Below, piece by piece: positions 9,311 through 18,305 of a stretch of DNA of 64,000 bases. How positions within the stretch are numbered: position 1 is the stretch's first letter; every line of letters begins with the position of its first letter. Position numbers and translations under genes: made by a program. The notes under the pieces were generated by a model, which saw only the letters and a list, made by a program, of their open reading frames with translations, searched no databases and was not told the origin of the DNA. The stretch is from an uncultured Rhodospirillales bacterium (GTDB taxonomy: Bacteria; Pseudomonadota; Alphaproteobacteria; CAAGCB01; CAG-977). The stretch spans positions 85,832 to 149,831 of the forward strand of contig CACYSU010000001.1 in assembly GCA_902777205.1 (NCBI GenBank), written 5' to 3'.

Positions 9311-10093
9311 ATGTTAAAACAACGTATCTTGTCAGCCGTTTTGCTGCTGCCCCTGCCGATTTTGGCGCTCTACTACGGTTCGCCGTGGTTCGAGCTGCTG
9401 ATCGCCGCCGCGTTGACCGCGATGGGCTGGGAATGGGAAAAGCTGGTGCTGAAACGCTTTACCGCGCTGGGCATGGCCATTGCCGTGACGGGCGTATGCT
9501 GCGTGTTCGCTTTGGACATCAACGCGTGCGTCGCGTGGATTTTGCCCGCTTTGATGACGGCCGTCCTTTATTTCGCGGTTAAAAAGGAAAACACGGAACA
9601 TCAAAAGCTGTTCGCGTTCGGCATGGCTTATTCGGTTTATCCGATGGTCGCGCTGACCTTTATGCTGCAGAATTTCGGATGGATCTGCACGCTGTGGCTG
9701 ATCGGCACGGTGTGGGCGATGGACACGGGGGCTTACGCGTTCGGCAAAACGATCGGCGGCCCCAAAATGTGCCCGAAAATCAGCCCGAAAAAAACGTGGG
9801 CGGGGCTGTTCGGCGGTATGCTGACCTCGGCCGTGTGGGGATTGGCGTGCGCCAAGCTGGACGGGTTGCAGAACGTCGGCGTCGTCATGGGCGTTTCCGC
9901 CGTTTTGGGCGCGGTGTCCCAAGGGGGCGACCTGTTTGAATCGTGGATCAAACGCTATCTGGGCGTCAAGGATTCGGGCAACCTGATCCCCGGACACGGC
10001 GGCATTTTCGACCGCACGGACGCTTTGCTGGCGGTCGCGCCGATCGTCGTCGTCATTTTGGCTTTGTGGCCGGAACTGGATTTCTGGGGGTAA
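9311..10093 (+). CDS. cdsA: Phosphatidate cytidylyltransferase (CDP-diglyceride synthase)
   Basis: 260-residue polytopic membrane enzyme that converts phosphatidate and CTP to CDP-diacylglycerol, the precursor of the phospholipids. About seven or eight hydrophobic helices are visible. The family signature is present near the C-terminus: SWIKRYLGVKDSGNLIPGHG followed by GIFDRTD. The ATG at 9311, preceded by AAAGGAG at 9298-9304, gives the normal N-terminus MLKQRILSAVLLLPLP; the open frame upstream overlaps uppS and is not used. It is 11 bases from uppS and 6 bases from dxr. Confidence 0.95.
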   Translation: MLKQRILSAVLLLPLPILALYYGSPWFELLIAAALTAMGWEWEKLVLKRFTALGMAIAVTGVCCVFALDINACVAWILPALMTAVLYFAVKKENTEHQKLFAFGMAYSVYPMVALTFMLQNFGWICTLWLIGTVWAMDTGAYAFGKTIGGPKMCPKISPKKTWAGLFGGMLTSAVWGLACAKLDGLQNVGVVMGVSAVLGAVSQGGDLFESWIKRYLGVKDSGNLIPGHGGIFDRTDALLAVAPIVVVILALWPELDFWG

Positions 10094-10099
10094 GGGAAA

Positions 10100-11254
10100 A
10101 TGGCTGAAAAGTCCGTTACGATTTTAGGTTCGACGGGGTCGATCGGCAAAAGCACGGTTGACATCATCCGCCGCTATCCGGACAAATACCGCGTCGTCGC
10201 TTTGACGGGGAACAAAAACATCGCGCTGCTGGCCGAACAGGCGAAAATGCTGCGCGCCGAAGTCGCCGTCACCGCGGACGAAAACAATTACGCGGCGTTG
10301 AAAGAGCTGCTGGCTGGAACGGACACGCGTGTCGCGGCCGGCGCGGACGCCGTCGTTGACGCGGCGAAGCTGGACGCCGATTGGACGATGTCGTCGATTG
10401 TCGGGGCGGCGGGGCTGCTGCCGACGATGGAGGTTGTCAAACGCGGTAAAACGCTGGCTTTGGCGAACAAGGAAACGTTGGTTTGCGCGGGCGAAATCGT
10501 AATGAAAGCGGTCAAGGATTTCAAAACGACACTGGTGCCCGTCGATTCCGAACACAGCGCGATTTTCCAGACGCTGGAGGAAAAACACCGCGACGCTTTC
10601 GACCGCATCCTGCTGACGGCGTCGGGCGGGCCTTTCCGCGAAAAGGATTTGGCGTTTATGGAATCGGTCACGCCGGAACAGGCCGTCGCCCACCCGAATT
10701 GGAGCATGGGGGCGAAGATTTCCGTCGATTCCGCGACAATGATGAACAAAGGGCTGGAAATCATCGAAGCCTGCCACCTGTTCGCCGTGACGCCCGATCA
10801 AATCGAGGTTTTGGTTCACCCGCAGTCGATCGTTCACAGTGCCGTCGGGTACAAGGACGGTTCGGTTTTGGCGCACATGGGGATGCCCGATATGCGCACG
10901 CCGATCGCCTATGCTCTGGCTTATCCGGAACGTATGGAATCGCCGACGGCGAAGCTGGATCTGACGAAACTGTCGGGGCTGACGTTCTTCGCGCCCGATG
11001 AAACGCGCTTTCCCGCTTTGCGTCTGGCGAAGGAATGTCAGGCGAAAGGCCAGACGGCGACGGCCGTTATGAACGCGGCGAACGAAGTCGCGGTCGGCGC
11101 GTTCCTGAACCGCGAAATCGGATTTTTGGATATCGCGCGCGTGGTCGAAAAGGTTGTCGAAACGTCCGATTTGCCGCCCGTCGCGACGATTCGGGACGTT
11201 GTCGCCGTTGACGCCGCCGCCCGCGAAGCGGCCGCGCGCTGTTTGAAAGGATAA
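10100..11254 (+). CDS. dxr: 1-deoxy-D-xylulose-5-phosphate reductoisomerase
   Basis: 384 residues; catalyses the committed NADPH-dependent step of the MEP isoprenoid pathway and is the target of fosmidomycin. The NADPH-binding ILGSTGSIGKST is at residues 8-19. The metal and substrate region PVDSEHSAIFQ, the flexible loop WSMGAKISVDSATMMNKGLE and HPQSIVHSAV are all intact. Its position between cdsA and rseP is the common proteobacterial order and links isoprenoid supply with UppS in the same operon. Confidence 0.97.
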   Translation: MAEKSVTILGSTGSIGKSTVDIIRRYPDKYRVVALTGNKNIALLAEQAKMLRAEVAVTADENNYAALKELLAGTDTRVAAGADAVVDAAKLDADWTMSSIVGAAGLLPTMEVVKRGKTLALANKETLVCAGEIVMKAVKDFKTTLVPVDSEHSAIFQTLEEKHRDAFDRILLTASGGPFREKDLAFMESVTPEQAVAHPNWSMGAKISVDSATMMNKGLEIIEACHLFAVTPDQIEVLVHPQSIVHSAVGYKDGSVLAHMGMPDMRTPIAYALAYPERMESPTAKLDLTKLSGLTFFAPDETRFPALRLAKECQAKGQTATAVMNAANEVAVGAFLNREIGFLDIARVVEKVVETSDLPPVATIRDVVAVDAAAREAAARCLKG

Positions 11255-11257
11255 ACG

Positions 11258-12349
11258 ATGTCGGCTTTTTTGACGGTTTTGTATCCCGTTTCCTTTTTGA
11301 TCGTTTTGTCGCTGGTGGTCATCGTCCACGAATTCGGGCATTTTTTCGCCGCGCGTCTGAGCGGCGTGAAAGTGGACGAGTTCTCCCTCGGGTTCGGAAA
11401 GATCCTGTGGTCGCGTCAGGATAAAAAGGGGACGACGTGGAAAGTCTGCCTGATCCCGCTGGGCGGCTATGTCAAAATGTTCGGCGACGCCGACGCGGCC
11501 AGTGCGACGGCCGACGAATCCGCCAGAGAATTTACGGAGGAGGAAAAGAAAATTTCCTTTCCGCACCAGTCCCTGCCGGTCAAGGCGTTCATTTCCGTTG
11601 CCGGACCGGCGATGAATTATGTGTTCGCGATCGTTTTGCTGACGGTTTTCCTGTCGATTTTCGGCATGGTCGTCGTGCCGCCCGTCATTTCCGAAGTGGC
11701 CAAGGGATCGGCCGCGGAACAGGCCGGATTGTTGAAAAACGACCGGTTCATCAGCATCAACGGCGATAAGATCGAGGAATTTTCCGACGTTCGCCGCCAT
11801 GTCCAGCTGGACGGCGTTTTGAACATCGTCGTTTTGCGCGATGGGGCGGAAGTCCCGCTGACGGCGCGGCTGTCCGCGGAAAAAGGCGGCGCGGTTCTGG
11901 GCGTGCAGGCGTTGATGGCCGCCGACCATTTCAAACCGCTGAACGTCGGACAGGCTTTCGTCGAATCCGTCAAAGAGGCGTGGGAAACGACCGTTGACAC
12001 TTTGATCGTGCTGAAACGCATCCTGTTGGGGCAGCGGTCGGCCGACGATATGCGCGGGCCGCTGGGCATCGCCGAAGCGTCGGGGGACGCCGCGCGCGGC
12101 GGGTTTGTCAGCTTCGCCCTGTTTTTGGTGCAGGTGTCGATCGGCATCGGGCTGGTCAACCTGCTGCCGGTTCCGGTGCTGGACGGCGGGCATCTGCTGT
12201 TTTACGCGGCGGAGGGCGTCATCCGCCGTCCGATCGGGGAAAAAACGCAGACGGTCGCTTTGAACATCGGGTTGGCTTTGCTGCTGTGCTTGTTGATTGT
12301 GACATCGTGGAATGATATCGTCCGCATATTCACGCGTTTGTTCCGTTAG
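11258..12349 (+). CDS. rseP: Site-2 intramembrane zinc metalloprotease RseP
   Basis: 363-residue membrane protease, a member of the S2P family that cleaves anti-sigma factors and remnant signal peptides in the inner membrane. The zinc motif HEFGH is at residues 24-28 in the first helix. A PDZ domain follows (about 120-200, with KGSAAEQAGLLKNDRFISING). The third zinc ligand lies in the late helix motif NLLPVPVLDGGHLLF. It is shorter than E. coli RseP (450 residues), with one PDZ domain where E. coli has two; single-PDZ forms are usual in Alphaproteobacteria. bamA follows with almost no gap. Confidence 0.94.
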   Translation: MSAFLTVLYPVSFLIVLSLVVIVHEFGHFFAARLSGVKVDEFSLGFGKILWSRQDKKGTTWKVCLIPLGGYVKMFGDADAASATADESAREFTEEEKKISFPHQSLPVKAFISVAGPAMNYVFAIVLLTVFLSIFGMVVVPPVISEVAKGSAAEQAGLLKNDRFISINGDKIEEFSDVRRHVQLDGVLNIVVLRDGAEVPLTARLSAEKGGAVLGVQALMAADHFKPLNVGQAFVESVKEAWETTVDTLIVLKRILLGQRSADDMRGPLGIAEASGDAARGGFVSFALFLVQVSIGIGLVNLLPVPVLDGGHLLFYAAEGVIRRPIGEKTQTVALNIGLALLLCLLIVTSWNDIVRIFTRLFR

Positions 12350-12358
12350 GTGATTTTT

Positions 12359-14623
12359 TTGAAAAAGCTGTTTGTCTTCCTTGCCGTTTTGCTAGCTTTC
12401 CCGCTTTGCGCCGCCGCGCGCGACGGGGAACGGGTGGACGATATCGTCATCAACGGCGTCATGCGCATTGAACCCGAAACGGTTTTGGCGTATCTGGATA
12501 TTCACAAAGGCGACACCGTTTCCGGCGAACGGCTGGACAAGGGGTTGAAATCCCTGTTTGCGACGGGATTGTTCGCCGATGTCAACCTGACCGCGGAAAA
12601 CGGCGTGCTGACGGTTGATCTGGTCGAAAACCCGATCGTCAACCGCATTTCGTTCGAGGGAAACAAAAAGCTGAAAACGAATCAGCTGAAAGACGAGCTG
12701 TCGTTAAAAACGCGTTCGGTTTTCACGCGGTCGAAAGCGCGCAGGGACGCGCAGCGGATTTTGGAGCTGTACAAGCGCGTCGGCCGTTATTCCGCGCAGG
12801 TGGAACCCAAGGTCATCGAGCGGTCGCAAAACCGGTTGGATGTCGTTTTTGAAATCAACGAAGGCAAGCCCGCTTTCATCCGCAAAATAGCTTTCATCGG
12901 CAACCGCGCGTTTGACGCCGAAACGTTGGAAGAGGAAATGCTGTCCAAGGAAAACAGGTGGTATCGCTGGTTCACGTCCATGGACACGTTCGACCCCGAC
13001 CGATTTGCCTATGACCGTGAATTGTTGCGCCGCTTTTACCTGCGTCACGGGTATATGGATTTCACCGTCGCGTCCTATTCCGCCGAATTGTCGCCGGATC
13101 GCGAGGATTTCTACCTGACCTTGGTTCTGGACGAGGGGGAACGCTATAAAATCGGCGATGTCAAGGTCGAATCCGAATTGAAAGGGCTGGACGCCGATGC
13201 CGTCGCCGACGCCGTATCCGTCAAATCGGGGGCGTGGTATAACAATGTCAAGGTGGAAAACAGCGAAATCGCTTTGATCAACGCGGTCGGCGCGCGCGGT
13301 TTCCCGTTCGTTGACGTGTCGTCCGAATTAAAAAAGCGCGACGGGGAAAAGACGGTTGATGTCGTTTTTACCGTCAAAGAGGGACAGCATCTTTTCGTGG
13401 ATGAAATTGCAATCACCGGCAACAGCCGGACGCAAGACCGTGTGATCCGCCGCGAATTCCGTTTCGCGGAGGGGGATGCCTACAGTCCCGCAAAAATCAA
13501 ACGGTCGAAACAACGTATTGAAAACCTGAATTATTTCGACCGTGTGACCATGGACATCGAACCGGTCGAAGGCACATTGGATCGCGCGATTTTAAAAATG
13601 GACGTTTCGGAAAAATCGACCGGATCGCTGAAACTGGGCGTCGGGTGGTCGTCGTACGACGGGCCGCTGGCCGAAGTGTCCGTTCAGGAAAACAATTTTC
13701 TGGGGACGGGGCGGCGCGTGGGCGCGTCCGCGTCGGTGGCGAAGGAAAAGACCCTGTTCGACGTCAGCTTTGTCGAGCCGTGGTTTTTGGATCGGGAGCT
13801 GTCGTTCGGCACGGACGTGTTCTATCTGACCCGCAACTATTCCGACCGCAGTTCCTATGATTCGGAAATGGGCGGCGCGTCGATGTCGCTCAGCTGGAAA
13901 TATTCCGAAGAATTGTCGCACACCGTCAAATACACGCTGCGTCAGGACAAAATCGTCGATGTCAGCCCGTCCGCGTCGATTTACGTCAAGGAACAGGAAG
14001 GGACGACGATCACGTCCATGGTCAGCCAGACGCTGTTTTGGGACTATCTGGACAACCGGTACAACCCGTCGGACGGGTATTACGTTTCCCTGTCCAACGA
14101 TTTGGCCGGTTTCGGCGGCGATTCCAAATATCTGCGCACGGATGTCAGCACGTCCTATTACGTTCCGCTGTCGGACAAATGGGTTTTGGGGTGGAGCGCG
14201 TCCGCGGGGTACATTTTCGGCATCGGGCAGGATGTCCGGCTGAACAACCGCTATTTTCTGGGCGGGGCGACCCTGCGCGGGTTTGAAGACGGCGGCGTCG
14301 CCGCGCGGTCGAAGGACGGCAACGATTCCTTGGGCGGCGATTGGCAGGCGACCGCGGGGGTTCAGCTGATGTTCCCGTTGGGGCTGCCCAGCGAATTCGG
14401 CATGAGGGGTAAAATCTTCGCCGATTTCGGCGTGATCGGCAAACCCGACAATTATGATGAATCTAAAATGTGGTATTCTTCCAAATTGCGTGGTAGCATC
14501 GGTATCGGTTTTGTGTGGTCGTCGCCTTTGGGGCCGATCAATATCGACTACGCGCGACCGGTTTTGAAAGAACGTTTTGACGAAACGGAATATTTCCGTT
14601 TGAACTTTGGATGGGGATTTTAA
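12359..14623 (+). CDS. bamA: Outer-membrane protein assembly factor BamA
   Basis: About 754 residues. A signal peptide (KKLFVFLAVLLAFPLCAAA) precedes five POTRA repeats, the first being DGERVDDIVINGVMRIEPE, and a C-terminal 16-strand barrel carrying the conserved loop-6 motif LRGFEDGG and a terminal aromatic residue (LNFGWGF). BamA folds and inserts outer-membrane proteins. The start is not ATG: TTG at 12359 is preferred because AGGTGAT lies at the right distance before it. GTG at 12350 would add three residues and sits on top of that ribosome-binding site. skp follows after 1 base. Confidence 0.95.
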   Translation: MKKLFVFLAVLLAFPLCAAARDGERVDDIVINGVMRIEPETVLAYLDIHKGDTVSGERLDKGLKSLFATGLFADVNLTAENGVLTVDLVENPIVNRISFEGNKKLKTNQLKDELSLKTRSVFTRSKARRDAQRILELYKRVGRYSAQVEPKVIERSQNRLDVVFEINEGKPAFIRKIAFIGNRAFDAETLEEEMLSKENRWYRWFTSMDTFDPDRFAYDRELLRRFYLRHGYMDFTVASYSAELSPDREDFYLTLVLDEGERYKIGDVKVESELKGLDADAVADAVSVKSGAWYNNVKVENSEIALINAVGARGFPFVDVSSELKKRDGEKTVDVVFTVKEGQHLFVDEIAITGNSRTQDRVIRREFRFAEGDAYSPAKIKRSKQRIENLNYFDRVTMDIEPVEGTLDRAILKMDVSEKSTGSLKLGVGWSSYDGPLAEVSVQENNFLGTGRRVGASASVAKEKTLFDVSFVEPWFLDRELSFGTDVFYLTRNYSDRSSYDSEMGGASMSLSWKYSEELSHTVKYTLRQDKIVDVSPSASIYVKEQEGTTITSMVSQTLFWDYLDNRYNPSDGYYVSLSNDLAGFGGDSKYLRTDVSTSYYVPLSDKWVLGWSASAGYIFGIGQDVRLNNRYFLGGATLRGFEDGGVAARSKDGNDSLGGDWQATAGVQLMFPLGLPSEFGMRGKIFADFGVIGKPDNYDESKMWYSSKLRGSIGIGFVWSSPLGPINIDYARPVLKERFDETEYFRLNFGWGF

Positions 14624-14624
14624 A

Positions 14625-15182
14625 ATGAAAAAAGTTGTATGCCTTTCAATCGCTTTGGCCTGCATGATGACGGCCAATCCCGCGGCCGCGGAAAAAACGG
14701 GTTATGTCAACGACCGCGTTTTGGCGCAAAAATCGACCGCTTTGCAGGGGCTGCAGATGCAGCGGGAGCGAATCGCCGCCGTTTTGAAATCCGATGTCGA
14801 AAACGAAGCCAGAAAGATTTTTGAAAAGAAACAGAAGCTGGAAGAGGAAAGCGCGAAAATGTCCAGAACCGATCTGGCCAAGCGTTTGGACGAAATCGAC
14901 AAGGAAGAACAGGATTTGAAAGCGCGCGCGCAGGCCGCCGCCGTCGAATTGCAGAAAAATTTCTTGGACGCCGTCGTGTCCTATAAGGAAAAAGCCATTC
15001 AGCCCGTGATCAAAACGCTGGCCGACGAAAACGATTTCGACGCCGTTTTGGACGCGTCGAACGCGTTTTACATCGAAAAAGGGCTGGATGTCACGGATGA
15101 GGCCGTCGCCCGCGTCAACAAAAAAATGCCGAAGCTGGATTTGAAAAAAGTGACTTTGGCCAAATCGAAAAAATCCAAATAA
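14625..15182 (+). CDS. skp: Periplasmic chaperone Skp/OmpH family protein
   Basis: 185 residues with a clear signal peptide (MKKVVCLSIALACMMTANPAAA). The rest of the protein is almost entirely alpha-helical and charged, with coiled-coil character between about residues 50 and 130 (KIFEKKQKLEEESAKMSRTD), as in the trimeric, jellyfish-shaped Skp that carries unfolded outer-membrane proteins to BamA. The family tail appears as AVLDASNAFYIEKGLDVTDEAVARVNK. The ATG at 14625 is chosen because it begins the signal peptide. The position between bamA and lpxD is the standard one. Confidence 0.92.
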   Translation: MKKVVCLSIALACMMTANPAAAEKTGYVNDRVLAQKSTALQGLQMQRERIAAVLKSDVENEARKIFEKKQKLEEESAKMSRTDLAKRLDEIDKEEQDLKARAQAAAVELQKNFLDAVVSYKEKAIQPVIKTLADENDFDAVLDASNAFYIEKGLDVTDEAVARVNKKMPKLDLKKVTLAKSKKSK

Positions 15183-15196
15183 GACGGGAGCTTTCC

Positions 15197-16213
15197 ATGC
15201 CTGATAAACGCTTTTTTAAATTGGCCGGCCCGTTCACGTTGGAACAGCTGGCGCAAATCGGCGGGTGCGAAGTCGCCGATCCGGCCGACGCGCAAAAGGA
15301 AATCCGCGATGTCAATTCCCTGCATGACGCGGGGGACGGCGAAATCAGCTTCCTTTTAAGCAAAAAATACATCGGCGATCTGGAAAAAACGCACGCGGCC
15401 GCCTGCATCGTGCATCCCGATTTCGCGGGTTCCGCGCCGGCGGGGACGGCGGTTCTGCTGTCCAAGGAACCGTACAAGTCCTACGGTTTGGTCGCGGCGG
15501 CGTTCTATCCCGCCGAACGGGTCGAGGAAACCGTCGTGCATCCGCGCGCCTGTGTCGCGGAAACGGCCGTCATCGGCGCGGGATCGCGCATCGACGCGGG
15601 CGCCGTCATCGGTGAAAACGTGACGCTGGGCAAAAACTGTCACGTCTGCCCGAACGCCGTCATCGGCGACAACGTCGTGTTCGGCGACGACTGCATCATC
15701 GGCGCGAACGCGTCGGTGCAGTACGCCATGGCGGGCAGCAAGGTCTATATCTACCCCGGCGCGCGCATCGGTCAGGACGGTTTCGGATTTTTTATGAGCC
15801 CGAAAGGCCACACCAAGATTCCGCAGCTGGGGCGCGTCATCATCGGCAACGACGTTGAAATCGGCGCGAACACCTGCATTGACCGCGGCGCGTTGGGCGA
15901 CACGGTGATCGGCGACGGCACGCGCATGGACAACCTGATCCAGTTCGGACACAACGTTCAGACGGGCAAATGCTGCGTCGTCGTGTCGCAGGTCGGCGTC
16001 GCGGGCAGCACGAAGCTGGGCGATTTCGTCGTTCTGGCGGGACAGGCGGGCATCGCCGGTCATTTGAACGTCGGCAGCGGGGCGCAGATCGCCGCGCAGT
16101 CCGGCGTGACGCGCGATGTCGGACCGATGGAATGTCTGATGGGCACGCCGGCCATTCCCATCAAAGAATTCATGCGTCATTTCGCGACATTGAAAAAGAT
16201 CACCAAACGCTGA
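15197..16213 (+). CDS. lpxD: UDP-3-O-(3-hydroxyacyl)glucosamine N-acyltransferase
   Basis: 338 residues, normal for the family; adds the second hydroxyacyl chain from acyl-ACP in lipid A synthesis. An N-terminal uridine-binding domain (about 1-105) is followed by a left-handed parallel beta helix of hexapeptide repeats (about 110-310, for example VIGENVTLGKNCHV). The presumed catalytic histidine is in DNLIQFGHNV. The C-terminal helix resembles other LpxD proteins. An AGACGGGAG ribosome-binding site precedes the ATG. It begins the lpxD-fabZ-lpxA-lpxI-lpxB run. Confidence 0.96.
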   Translation: MPDKRFFKLAGPFTLEQLAQIGGCEVADPADAQKEIRDVNSLHDAGDGEISFLLSKKYIGDLEKTHAAACIVHPDFAGSAPAGTAVLLSKEPYKSYGLVAAAFYPAERVEETVVHPRACVAETAVIGAGSRIDAGAVIGENVTLGKNCHVCPNAVIGDNVVFGDDCIIGANASVQYAMAGSKVYIYPGARIGQDGFGFFMSPKGHTKIPQLGRVIIGNDVEIGANTCIDRGALGDTVIGDGTRMDNLIQFGHNVQTGKCCVVVSQVGVAGSTKLGDFVVLAGQAGIAGHLNVGSGAQIAAQSGVTRDVGPMECLMGTPAIPIKEFMRHFATLKKITKR

Positions 16214-16226
16214 GAGAGTAGATAAA

Positions 16227-16688
16227 ATGGAAGAAAACATTGTCAGAGAAATCGGTATTAACGAAATTTTGAAACTGATCCCCCACCGCTATCCGTTTCT
16301 GTTGGTTGACAAGGTGTCGATCGTCAAAGAGGGCGAAGAAGGCATCGGATTGAAAAACATCACGATGAACGAACCGCAGTTCACGGGGCATTTTCCTGAA
16401 AATCCCGTTATGCCGGGGGTTTTGATGATCGAAGCCATGGCGCAGACCGCCGCCGTGACCGTCATGTCCGCGCAAGAGGCGGGGGCGAAAAAGGGCGTTT
16501 TCTTTATGAGCGTCGAATCCGCCAAATTCCGCAAACCCGTTTTGCCCGGCGACCAGCTGAAAATGCACGTCGTCAAGGAATTGGCGCGCCGCAACGTCTA
16601 TCGTTTCCGCGCCGAAGCGACCGTCAACGGCGCTTTGCACGCCGAAGCGACTTTCACGGCCATGATTTTTGACGAAAAGAAAGACTGA
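16227..16688 (+). CDS. fabZ: 3-hydroxyacyl-ACP dehydratase FabZ
   Basis: 153-residue hot-dog-fold dehydratase of fatty acid elongation. HRYPFLLVDKV and GHFPENPVMPGVLMIEAMAQ contain the catalytic His and Glu. FabZ competes with LpxA and LpxD for hydroxyacyl-ACP, and its place between their genes is conserved across proteobacteria. The gene is 2 bases from lpxA. Confidence 0.97.
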   Translation: MEENIVREIGINEILKLIPHRYPFLLVDKVSIVKEGEEGIGLKNITMNEPQFTGHFPENPVMPGVLMIEAMAQTAAVTVMSAQEAGAKKGVFFMSVESAKFRKPVLPGDQLKMHVVKELARRNVYRFRAEATVNGALHAEATFTAMIFDEKKD

Positions 16689-16690
16689 GC

Positions 16691-17485
16691 ATGACGAACA
16701 TTCATTCCACGGCAATCATCGAAGACGGCGCGAAAATCGGTAACGACGTTGAAATCGGCCCTTATTGCGTCGTCGGTTCGCAGGTCGAATTGAAAGACGG
16801 CGTCAAGCTGGTGTCCCATGTCTGGGTCGGCGGCGACACGACGGTCGGCGAAAACACGGAAATCCGTCCGTTCGCGGCGATCGGCGGCAAAAACCAAGAC
16901 CTGAAAGACAAGGATAAAAAAGGCAAGCTGATCATCGGCAAAAACAATTCGATCCGCGAATACGCGACAATGCAGCCTGGGTCGCCCGACGGCGGAAACG
17001 TCACGGTCGTCGGCGACAACGGGCTGTTCATGATCGGCACGCACATTGCGCACGACTGTCACGTCGGCAGCAACGTGATCATGTCGAACAACGCGACGCT
17101 GGCCGGACACGTCAAGGTCGGCGACAACGTCATCATCGGCGGGCTGTCCGCGGTGCACCAGTTTTCGCGCATCGGGTCGCACGCGATGGTCGGCGGGATG
17201 TGCGGCATCACGCGCGATGTCATTCCGTTTTCGCTGATTTCGTTCGGCAATCTGGAGGGCGTCAACATCGTCGGGCTGAAACGCCGCGGTTTTTCGCTGC
17301 AGACGATCAACAACCTGCGCTTGGCCGTTTCTGAAATCTTCAAGGGCGAAGGGACGCTGTCCGACCGCGTGGCCAAAGTCGCGGAAACCTACGCCGATTG
17401 CGAACCCGTTCAGGAAATCGTCGCGTTCATGCAGACGGATTACAAGCGCGGCTTTATGCAGCCGAAAGCGACTATAGCGGAATAG
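16691..17485 (+). CDS. lpxA: UDP-N-acetylglucosamine O-acyltransferase
   Basis: 264 residues; catalyses the first step of lipid A synthesis. It starts directly with the hexapeptide beta helix (IHSTAIIEDGAKIGNDVEIG). The catalytic histidine lies in HIAHDCHVGSN, and the C-terminal helical domain begins near NIVGLKRRGFSLQTINNLR. Length and motifs are standard. The gap to fabZ is 2 bases and to lpxI 1 base. Confidence 0.97.
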   Translation: MTNIHSTAIIEDGAKIGNDVEIGPYCVVGSQVELKDGVKLVSHVWVGGDTTVGENTEIRPFAAIGGKNQDLKDKDKKGKLIIGKNNSIREYATMQPGSPDGGNVTVVGDNGLFMIGTHIAHDCHVGSNVIMSNNATLAGHVKVGDNVIIGGLSAVHQFSRIGSHAMVGGMCGITRDVIPFSLISFGNLEGVNIVGLKRRGFSLQTINNLRLAVSEIFKGEGTLSDRVAKVAETYADCEPVQEIVAFMQTDYKRGFMQPKATIAE

Positions 17486-17486
17486 C

Positions 17487-18305
17487 ATGGCGGAAAAGCT
17501 GGGAATTATCGCGGGGGGCGGTTCTTTGCCAAAGCAGCTGGTCAATCGCTGCAAAGGCGAAGGCCGCCCTTTCGTTTTGGTGCGTCTGGACGGTTTCGCG
17601 TCGCCCGAAACGGCGGCGGAACCGGATTGCCTGACGATCCGGCTGGGCGAAGCGGGCAGGGCGGTTTCCTATTTCAAGGAAAACGGCGTCAGGGAAATCG
17701 TGATGATCGGTTTCGTCAAACGCCCGTCGCTGTTCCAGCTGCGCCCCGATTGGTGGACGGCGAAATTTCTGGCTAAAATCGGATTCAAGGCGTTCGGCGA
17801 CGACAACCTGCTGTCATCCGTCATCAAACAGATCGAATCCGAGGGATTTAAAATCATCGGCGTGCACGAAATCATGGGGGACGTTTTGGCGCCCGAAGGC
17901 GTGTTCGGCAGGGTTCAGCCCGATGCGCAGGCTTTGGACGACATCGCGCACGGCGTGAAAATCGCGCTGGGGCTGGGGGCGTTGGATGTCGGCCAGTCCG
18001 TCGTCGTGCAGCAGGGCATCGTTTTGGGCGTCGAAGCCGTCGAAGGCACGGACGCGCTGATCAAACGGTGCAAGGATCTGGCGCGCGCCGGAGTTGGCGG
18101 CGTGCTGGTGAAAACCAAAAAGCCGCAGCAGGAACAGCGCGCGGATTTGCCGACGATCGGCGTTCAAACGGTCGTCAACGCCCATGAAGCCGGATTGCGC
18201 GGCATCGCGGTGCAGGCGGGAAAGACTTTGATCGCCGACCGCGCCGCCGTCACGGCGAAAGCGGACGAGCTGGGGCTTTTTATTACGGGGGTGAAGATAC
18301 CATGA
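17487..18305 (+). CDS. lpxI: UDP-2,3-diacylglucosamine pyrophosphatase LpxI
   Basis: 272 residues of the LpxI (DUF1009) family, which replaces LpxH in most Alphaproteobacteria and makes lipid X by attack on the alpha phosphate of UDP-2,3-diacylglucosamine. The N-terminal domain starts KLGIIAGGGSLPKQL. The C-terminal catalytic domain has the conserved RADLPTIGVQTV, whose Asp probably corresponds to the essential catalytic residue characterised in Caulobacter LpxI. The location between lpxA and lpxB supports the call. Its TGA overlaps the lpxB ATG in an ATGA. Confidence 0.95.
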   Translation: MAEKLGIIAGGGSLPKQLVNRCKGEGRPFVLVRLDGFASPETAAEPDCLTIRLGEAGRAVSYFKENGVREIVMIGFVKRPSLFQLRPDWWTAKFLAKIGFKAFGDDNLLSSVIKQIESEGFKIIGVHEIMGDVLAPEGVFGRVQPDAQALDDIAHGVKIALGLGALDVGQSVVVQQGIVLGVEAVEGTDALIKRCKDLARAGVGGVLVKTKKPQQEQRADLPTIGVQTVVNAHEAGLRGIAVQAGKTLIADRAAVTAKADELGLFITGVKIP